Assembly: GCA_018436095.1 (NCBI GenBank)
Contig: JAHDMJ010000029.1
Location: forward strand, 1-39,259
From: Clostridia bacterium
Lineage (GTDB): Bacteria > Bacillota > Peptococcia > DRI-13 > UBA5745
DNA length: 39,259 bases
Direction: 5' to 3'
This document shows, in pieces, positions 34,885 through 39,259 of this stretch. The number at the start of each line of letters is the position of its first letter. Position 1 is the first letter of the stretch. The notes under the pieces are model-generated. The model searched no databases, was not told the DNA's origin, and was given only the letters and a program-made list of their open reading frames with translations. The position numbers and the translations under genes are program-made.

Positions 34885-36231
34885 ATGAATCGGACCAAAG
34901 AACTGTGCGAATTTCTGGCCGGGTTAGACCCTGAAATGGTGGACCCGGAGAATATGCTGGACATTCGCTATAAAACCCTGGACTGGCTCGGTTGCATCAT
35001 TGCGGCCCAGGGACATTCCTGCGTCGCAGGCCTCCGGGCCACGATAACCGCAGCCGGCGGCAACCCCCAGGCCAGCGGGGCAGGTATGCCGGAAAAAACC
35101 TCCGCCCAGCAGGCCGCCTTTTATAACGGCTTCGCCAGCCATGCCCTGGAATATGACGACACCAACAAAATTGCCATCACCCATCCGGGAGGGCCGGTCA
35201 TTGCGGCCGCTCTGGCGGCAGCCGAGGCCCGGGGCGCAACCTTTCAGTCATACGCTATGGGTGTGGCAGCGGGTTATGAGGCCATGATCCGCCTGGGCGG
35301 CGCAATAAATCCCGACCATTACCAGCACTGGCATACCACCGGCACCTGCGGAGTCTTTGCGGCGGCGGCGGCGGTATGCAAGATTATGGGTTTGGATGCC
35401 CGGCAGATGGAGACAGCCTTCGGCCTGGCCTCCACCATGGCCAGCGGGCTGATCTATGTCTTCGGCACCGATGCGAAACTGGTAACCGTGGGCAACGCCG
35501 CCCGCAACGGACTTTTAGCTGCCGAACTGGCGGCCGGCGGACTTTCCGCACCGGAGGACGCCTTTGCCGCCCCCGGGGGTTACGCCCGGTCAGCCGGAGG
35601 CAAGGAGGATCTTTCCTTTATGGTGCCCCGGGCCGGCGACAGGCTGCTGCTGGAGGATGCCTACTACAAAATCCACGCTTCTTGCGGGCATACTCACTCG
35701 GCCCTGGATGCTCTTCAGGCCCTTATGGCCGGCCGCAGTTTTGGGCCGGAAGACGTGGCGTCGGTGGAAGCTCAGGTGTACCGCACGGCCTTGCAACTCT
35801 GCGGCGGCTACCGGACCGAGACTGAATCCAAGGCAAAGTTTTCACTGCCCTACTGCATTGCCGTCATGCTGCTGTACGGCAGGTGCACGCTGTCGGAATT
35901 TACGCCGGAGATTCGCTGCAGCGACGCCGTGGCCCAGTATGCCCGGCGCATTACCGTAAAAGAAAACGAAGCATATACTGCGGCTTATCCGGCCCTGCGT
36001 ATGGAGAAGATCACTGTTGTTCTGCGGGACGGCTCCGCTCTGGAGCGGACTGTAGACCTTCCCCTGGGCCGGCCACCCTATCAGTTCCTGGAAGAAAAGT
36101 TTTTTTCCCTGGCAGAGCTGACGGTAACCCCCGCCTGCGCCCAAAACATCCGGGACTCGGTGTTCGCCATCCGGGACGACGAGCCGCTTTTAAACATAGG
36201 AAATCAAATTAGGAACTTAAGGAGAAATTGA
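34885..36231 (+). CDS. MmgE/PrpD family protein
   Basis: 448 residues. Family landmarks are FYNGFASHALEYDDTN (active-site Asp and His region), GVAAGYEAMIRLG, HWHTTGTCGVFAAAAAV and the lid-domain SCGHTHSALDAL. Known members are 2-methylcitrate dehydratase, cis-aconitate decarboxylase and iminodisuccinate epimerase, so it could dehydrate, decarboxylate or epimerise a polycarboxylate. The next gene is a C-N/C-O lyase one base downstream; the epimerase-lyase pairing recalls iminodisuccinate breakdown, while the aconitases recall methylcitrate or itaconate chemistry. ATG 34885 follows GGGGAGG; a frame extension to 34855 has no such site. Precise activity unknown. Confidence 0.88.
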   Translation: MNRTKELCEFLAGLDPEMVDPENMLDIRYKTLDWLGCIIAAQGHSCVAGLRATITAAGGNPQASGAGMPEKTSAQQAAFYNGFASHALEYDDTNKIAITHPGGPVIAAALAAAEARGATFQSYAMGVAAGYEAMIRLGGAINPDHYQHWHTTGTCGVFAAAAAVCKIMGLDARQMETAFGLASTMASGLIYVFGTDAKLVTVGNAARNGLLAAELAAGGLSAPEDAFAAPGGYARSAGGKEDLSFMVPRAGDRLLLEDAYYKIHASCGHTHSALDALQALMAGRSFGPEDVASVEAQVYRTALQLCGGYRTETESKAKFSLPYCIAVMLLYGRCTLSEFTPEIRCSDAVAQYARRITVKENEAYTAAYPALRMEKITVVLRDGSALERTVDLPLGRPPYQFLEEKFFSLAELTVTPACAQNIRDSVFAIRDDEPLLNIGNQIRNLRRN

Positions 36232-36232
36232 C

Positions 36233-37603
36233 ATGACCTGTAACATGCTTGATTCCATGCTGTACCGCAATAGTTTCAGCACACCTGAAATGCGTACAAT
36301 TTTTGACGATACTACAATTATCCAAAACATTTTAGACGTTGAGGTGGCACTGGCCGAAACCCAGGCCGAGCTGGGCATTATTCCCCGGCAGGCTGCCGAC
36401 GAAATACGCCAAAAGGCCAGGGTGGAAAACTTGAATATCCCCCGCATTGAGGAAGGCATCAAACGGATGGGCCACTCCCTGGTGCCCATTTTGAAGGAAT
36501 TGGAGAGCGTTTGCGACAACGGCTACGGCGAGTACATCCATCTGGGCGCCACCACTCAGGACATCATCGACACAGCTTTCATGCTGTCCATAAAGCGGGG
36601 CTGCCAGGTGATCTACCGGGATATGCTGAAAACCGAGGTTCTGATGATTGAAATGGCCGAAAAATACCGGGACACTATCATGGCCGGCCGCTCCCATACC
36701 CAGCAGGCGCTGCCCATTACCTTTGGTTATAAGGTGGCGGTCTGGGCCAGCGAGCACCGCCGCAATATTGAGCGGCTGGAGGCCTGCATGGAACGTTGCT
36801 TTGTGGGCGAGTTAAGCGGCGCGGTGGGAACCATGGCCGGTTTCGGCCCTCAAGGCATGGAGGTGTGCCGCCGCACCATTAAAAAGGTGGGCTTGGACGT
36901 GCCTGACGCGGCCTGGCATACCTCCCGGGACCGCATTGCGGAAATCTGTACTACTCTTACCATCATCGCATATACTTACGGCAAAATCGGCAATGAGCTG
37001 GCCAAGCTGCAGATGACGGAAATCAGCGAGGTCTATGAGGGCTTCGTCAAGGGCTCAGTGGGCTCCTCTACCATGCCCCACAAACGCAATCCCAACTCTC
37101 TGGAGGCGCTGCAGATGCTGGCCCGCCTGATCAAGGGCAACACCGAGGCCGCCGTGGAGTCCATGTTCTGCGAGCACGAGCGGGATGGGGCCCTGTGGAA
37201 AATCGAGTGGAAGGCCGCCAACGAGGTGGTGATTCTGACCGGCACTGCCTCCGCCAAAGCGCAAAATGTCTTTGCCAACCTGAAGGTGGACCCGGTAAAG
37301 ATGCGCGCTAACCTGGATATCCTCAAAGGACTGATGCAGAGTGAGGCAATCATGCTGGCCCTGGGCGAGAAAATCGGCAAGCAGCGGGCTCATGAGGTAG
37401 TGTACCAGGTATCCATGGCCACTTTTGAGCAGAAGGCGGACTTTTGTGAGATGTTATTGCAGGACGAGACGGTTGCCCAGCACATGACCCGGGAGGAAAT
37501 TCAGCAGATTCTGAATCCCGAGGGCTACGTAGGCCTGGCCGGCGAGGTTGTGGACGGCGTGGTGAAAAACGTCAAAACAGCCCGGGCCAAGTATGCCTCC
37601 TGA
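36233..37603 (+). CDS. Adenylosuccinate-lyase-family C-N/C-O lyase
   Basis: 456 residues; aspartase/fumarase superfamily. The signature GSSTMPHKRNP is at 277-287, with the catalytic serine in the mobile loop. The catalytic-base region GRSHTQQALP holds His155, and EYIHLGATTQDIIDT matches the adenylosuccinate lyase branch. Members split fumarate (or a fumarate-like acid) from a succinyl compound, or cyclise carboxymuconate. This copy is not in a purine-synthesis operon but in a carboxylate operon, so a catabolic substrate such as an N-substituted aspartate or a tricarboxylate is more likely. It starts one base after the MmgE/PrpD stop, with AAGGAG upstream. Confidence 0.88.
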   Translation: MTCNMLDSMLYRNSFSTPEMRTIFDDTTIIQNILDVEVALAETQAELGIIPRQAADEIRQKARVENLNIPRIEEGIKRMGHSLVPILKELESVCDNGYGEYIHLGATTQDIIDTAFMLSIKRGCQVIYRDMLKTEVLMIEMAEKYRDTIMAGRSHTQQALPITFGYKVAVWASEHRRNIERLEACMERCFVGELSGAVGTMAGFGPQGMEVCRRTIKKVGLDVPDAAWHTSRDRIAEICTTLTIIAYTYGKIGNELAKLQMTEISEVYEGFVKGSVGSSTMPHKRNPNSLEALQMLARLIKGNTEAAVESMFCEHERDGALWKIEWKAANEVVILTGTASAKAQNVFANLKVDPVKMRANLDILKGLMQSEAIMLALGEKIGKQRAHEVVYQVSMATFEQKADFCEMLLQDETVAQHMTREEIQQILNPEGYVGLAGEVVDGVVKNVKTARAKYAS

Positions 37604-37645
37604 TAGGTTAGGCTGCGGCAGGCAGCAGAAAGGCCGAAGCTGAAC

Positions 37646-37717
37646 ATGAATTTCCGCATTGAACATAATACCATGGGCCAGGTTCGGGTTCCCGCAGGCA
37701 AATACTGGGGTGCATAA
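37646..37717 (+). pseudogene. Relic of class II fumarase (fumC) N-terminus
   Basis: A 23-codon frame begins MNFRIEHNTMG, continues with a V-P-GKYWGA end and stops at TAA. This is the typical first stretch of FumC proteins (R-E-D-MG--VP--K-WGAQT), cut off just before the conserved QT. No further fumarase sequence follows in any frame I could read before the next gene at 37769. The ribosome site is poor. It lies in an otherwise unexplained 165-base gap in a tightly packed operon, which points to deletion of a fumarase gene that once stood here. Confidence 0.7.
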
Positions 37718-37768
37718 GGCTTTTTCAGACCCGGCAGGCCGGCAGAATAAAAAAGGAGGCATTGGAGC

Positions 37769-38065
37769 ATGGAGCTCAAACTTGCTTTGAAAGTCAACGA
37801 CAAGGACAACGTAGCCACTATTTTTGCCAACGGCATTACCGACGGCACCCGGGTGGAAATGCGGGATAAAAAAGGCCGGGCCGAGGAAATGACCGTTCAC
37901 GGCCAGGTGCCCTACGGTCACAAAATCGCCCTGCAGGATATCAAAAAGGGGGAGCATATCATTAAGTACGGCGAAAGTATTGGAGCCGCCAGCGCCGATA
38001 TCCGCAAGGGTGAATACGTCCACGTCCACAATCTGGAGGCCCTGCGGGGCCGCGGCGATCTCTGA
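37769..38065 (+). CDS. UxaA-type dehydratase small subunit (SAF domain)
   Basis: 98 residues, a single SAF domain as at the N-terminus of altronate/galactarate dehydratases and in SuyA of sulfolactate sulfo-lyase. Typical segments are PYGHKIALQDIKKGE, IIKYGESIG and KGEYVHVHNL; the first His lies in the GHK motif. It must act with the large subunit encoded 14 bases downstream. AAAAGGAGG precedes the ATG. The family removes water (or sulfite) from a 2-hydroxy acid using a bound Fe2+ or similar metal. Confidence 0.88.
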   Translation: MELKLALKVNDKDNVATIFANGITDGTRVEMRDKKGRAEEMTVHGQVPYGHKIALQDIKKGEHIIKYGESIGAASADIRKGEYVHVHNLEALRGRGDL

Positions 38066-38079
38066 AAGGGGAGCATGCA

Positions 38080-39259
38080 ATGAGTCAATATTCTTTTTAC
38101 GGGTATAAACGTCCCGACGGCAAATACGGCGCCCGCAACCTGGTGGCCGTCATCCCCAGCGTCATCTGCACCACCGATGTGGCCCAGGCTGTTGTCCGCC
38201 AGGTCCAGGGAACTGTGGGCTACTTTCATCACCAGGGCTGCTGCCAGCTGCCTCTTGATCTAAAACGGGTCACCGATACCCTGATCAGCCTGGCCAAAGG
38301 CCCCAACGTAGCCGGCGCCTTAATCGTCAGCCTGGGCTGCGAAGGCACCGATTGCGCCCGTATGGTGGAAGAGATTGCCGCCGCAGGCAAACCTGTGGAA
38401 ATCATCTATGTGCAGGAGCTGGGGGGCACCAGCCGCTCCATCCAGGCCGGCATCGACCTGGCCCAGAAGATGGTGCTGGAGGCCTCCGGCCAGCAGCGGG
38501 AGGCGGTGGATATCTCCAATCTGATCATGTCCATCAAATGCGGTGCCTCGGACACCACCTCCGGTATGGCTTCCAATTGCGTCATCGGCTACGTAGCCGA
38601 TAAGCTGGTGGATTTAGGGGCTACCGTCATCTTCGGCGAAACCACGGAATTTTTGGGCGGCGAGCAGATTTTGGCCAATCGGGCCGTAGGCGGACCGGAA
38701 GGCCCCGTAGGCCAAAAGATTCTGGAAATCGTTTCCCGTATGGAAAACCGGGCCAAGGCCACCGGCGAGGACATGCGGGGGGGCCAGCCCACGCCGGGCA
38801 ATATCGCCGGCGGGCTTTCCAGCATCGAAGAAAAAAGCTTGGGGGCCATTGTCAAATCCGGCCACCGCCCCATCCGGGGTGTGCTGGAATATCCCGACTA
38901 CATCACCGATCAAAAGGGCTTGTGGATCAAAGACACGCCGGGCCGGGAGCCGGAAATACTCACCGGCATGGCCGCCGCCGGCGCCCAGGTCATGATGTTT
39001 TCTACGGGCCGGGGAGCACCTCAGGGCTTTCCCAGCATGCCGGTGATCAAAATCTGCGGCAATCCCAATACCTATGAGCGCATGCAACACGATATGGATC
39101 TGAACGCCGGCCGCATCATCATTGGCGAGAAAAGCATTGAGGAGGTTGGGGAGGAAGCTTTTGCCCTGCTGTTGAAGGTCCTTAACGGACAGTTGACGAA
39201 AAACGAGGCCCTTAACTACTTTGCCACCATGGATATCTACTGCCTGGGTCCGGTGATCT
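38080..39259 (+). CDS. UxaA-type dehydratase large subunit (runs off window)
   Basis: 393 residues seen; the frame is open at the window edge, probably only a few codons short given the usual 385-400. Family motifs are GYKRPDGKYGARN at the start, IKCGASDTTSGMASN (metal/substrate Cys), FGETTEFLGGE, PTPGNIAGGLSSIEEKS and FSTGRGAPQG with PVIKICGNP. With the SAF subunit it forms an altronate dehydratase/SuyAB-like enzyme. No sugar-acid genes are nearby, so the substrate is probably a hydroxylated di- or tricarboxylate handled by the operon. AAGGGGAG precedes the ATG. Confidence 0.88.
   Translation, partial: MSQYSFYGYKRPDGKYGARNLVAVIPSVICTTDVAQAVVRQVQGTVGYFHHQGCCQLPLDLKRVTDTLISLAKGPNVAGALIVSLGCEGTDCARMVEEIAAAGKPVEIIYVQELGGTSRSIQAGIDLAQKMVLEASGQQREAVDISNLIMSIKCGASDTTSGMASNCVIGYVADKLVDLGATVIFGETTEFLGGEQILANRAVGGPEGPVGQKILEIVSRMENRAKATGEDMRGGQPTPGNIAGGLSSIEEKSLGAIVKSGHRPIRGVLEYPDYITDQKGLWIKDTPGREPEILTGMAAAGAQVMMFSTGRGAPQGFPSMPVIKICGNPNTYERMQHDMDLNAGRIIIGEKSIEEVGEEAFALLLKVLNGQLTKNEALNYFATMDIYCLGPVI

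Overview
The window looks like chromosome of an anaerobic, fermentative Firmicute (Clostridia or Negativicutes; lineage is inferred). Signs of this are strong AGGAGG-type ribosome sites, a lipobox binding protein, many Fe-S enzymes, an RNase R with S1 domain, and a complete-looking anaerobic purine/'selenium-linked' ygeX-ygeY-ygeW-arcC / ssnA-ygfK-hyuA-xdhD gene set. No rRNA, tRNA, transposase or phage gene was seen.

Layout. (1) 1-361 is non-coding with a 15-bp inverted repeat pair. (2) 362-4444: a polytopic membrane protein on the minus strand is divergent from an operon of two tandem Rossmann-fold reductase-like proteins and an aldo/keto reductase with C-terminal ferredoxin clusters; palindromes lie between them. 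(3) 4487-10902, plus strand: RNase R with long basic tails, SfsA, a second membrane protein homologous to the first, a fused MsrA-MsrB and a 3-methyladenine DNA glycosylase. (4) 10899-16488, minus strand: a YheO/DauR-type regulator, then ygeX, ygeY, ygeW and arcC. (5) 16489-17635 is a long intergenic region with promoter-like and terminator-like signals and five families of short repeats. (6) 17636-26287, plus strand: ssnA, ygfK, a hydantoinase-like amidohydrolase and a fused Fe-S/molybdenum hydroxylase, then a terminator. (7) 26572-39259: a LysR regulator, a T-N11-A operator with a promoter, then two aconitase-family enzymes, TctC-TctB-TctA, an MmgE/PrpD protein, an adenylosuccinate-lyase-family enzyme, a relic of fumarase C, and a two-subunit UxaA-type dehydratase whose large subunit runs to the window edge.

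How they work together. Blocks 4 and 6 match the gene set linked in published work to anaerobic degradation of purines such as urate: the molybdenum enzyme, YgfK, SsnA and the hydantoinase would work on and open the ring system, and YgeY, YgeW, ArcC and YgeX would convert the ureido/diaminopropionate fragments to ammonia, carbamoyl phosphate/ATP and pyruvate. Individual steps are inferred. Block 7 reads as one LysR-controlled operon that imports a di- or tricarboxylate and processes it only by hydration, dehydration, isomerisation and lyase steps. I do not recognise this combination as a described pathway, and it is the best candidate for something new here. The fumarase relic suggests that fumarate is or was a product.
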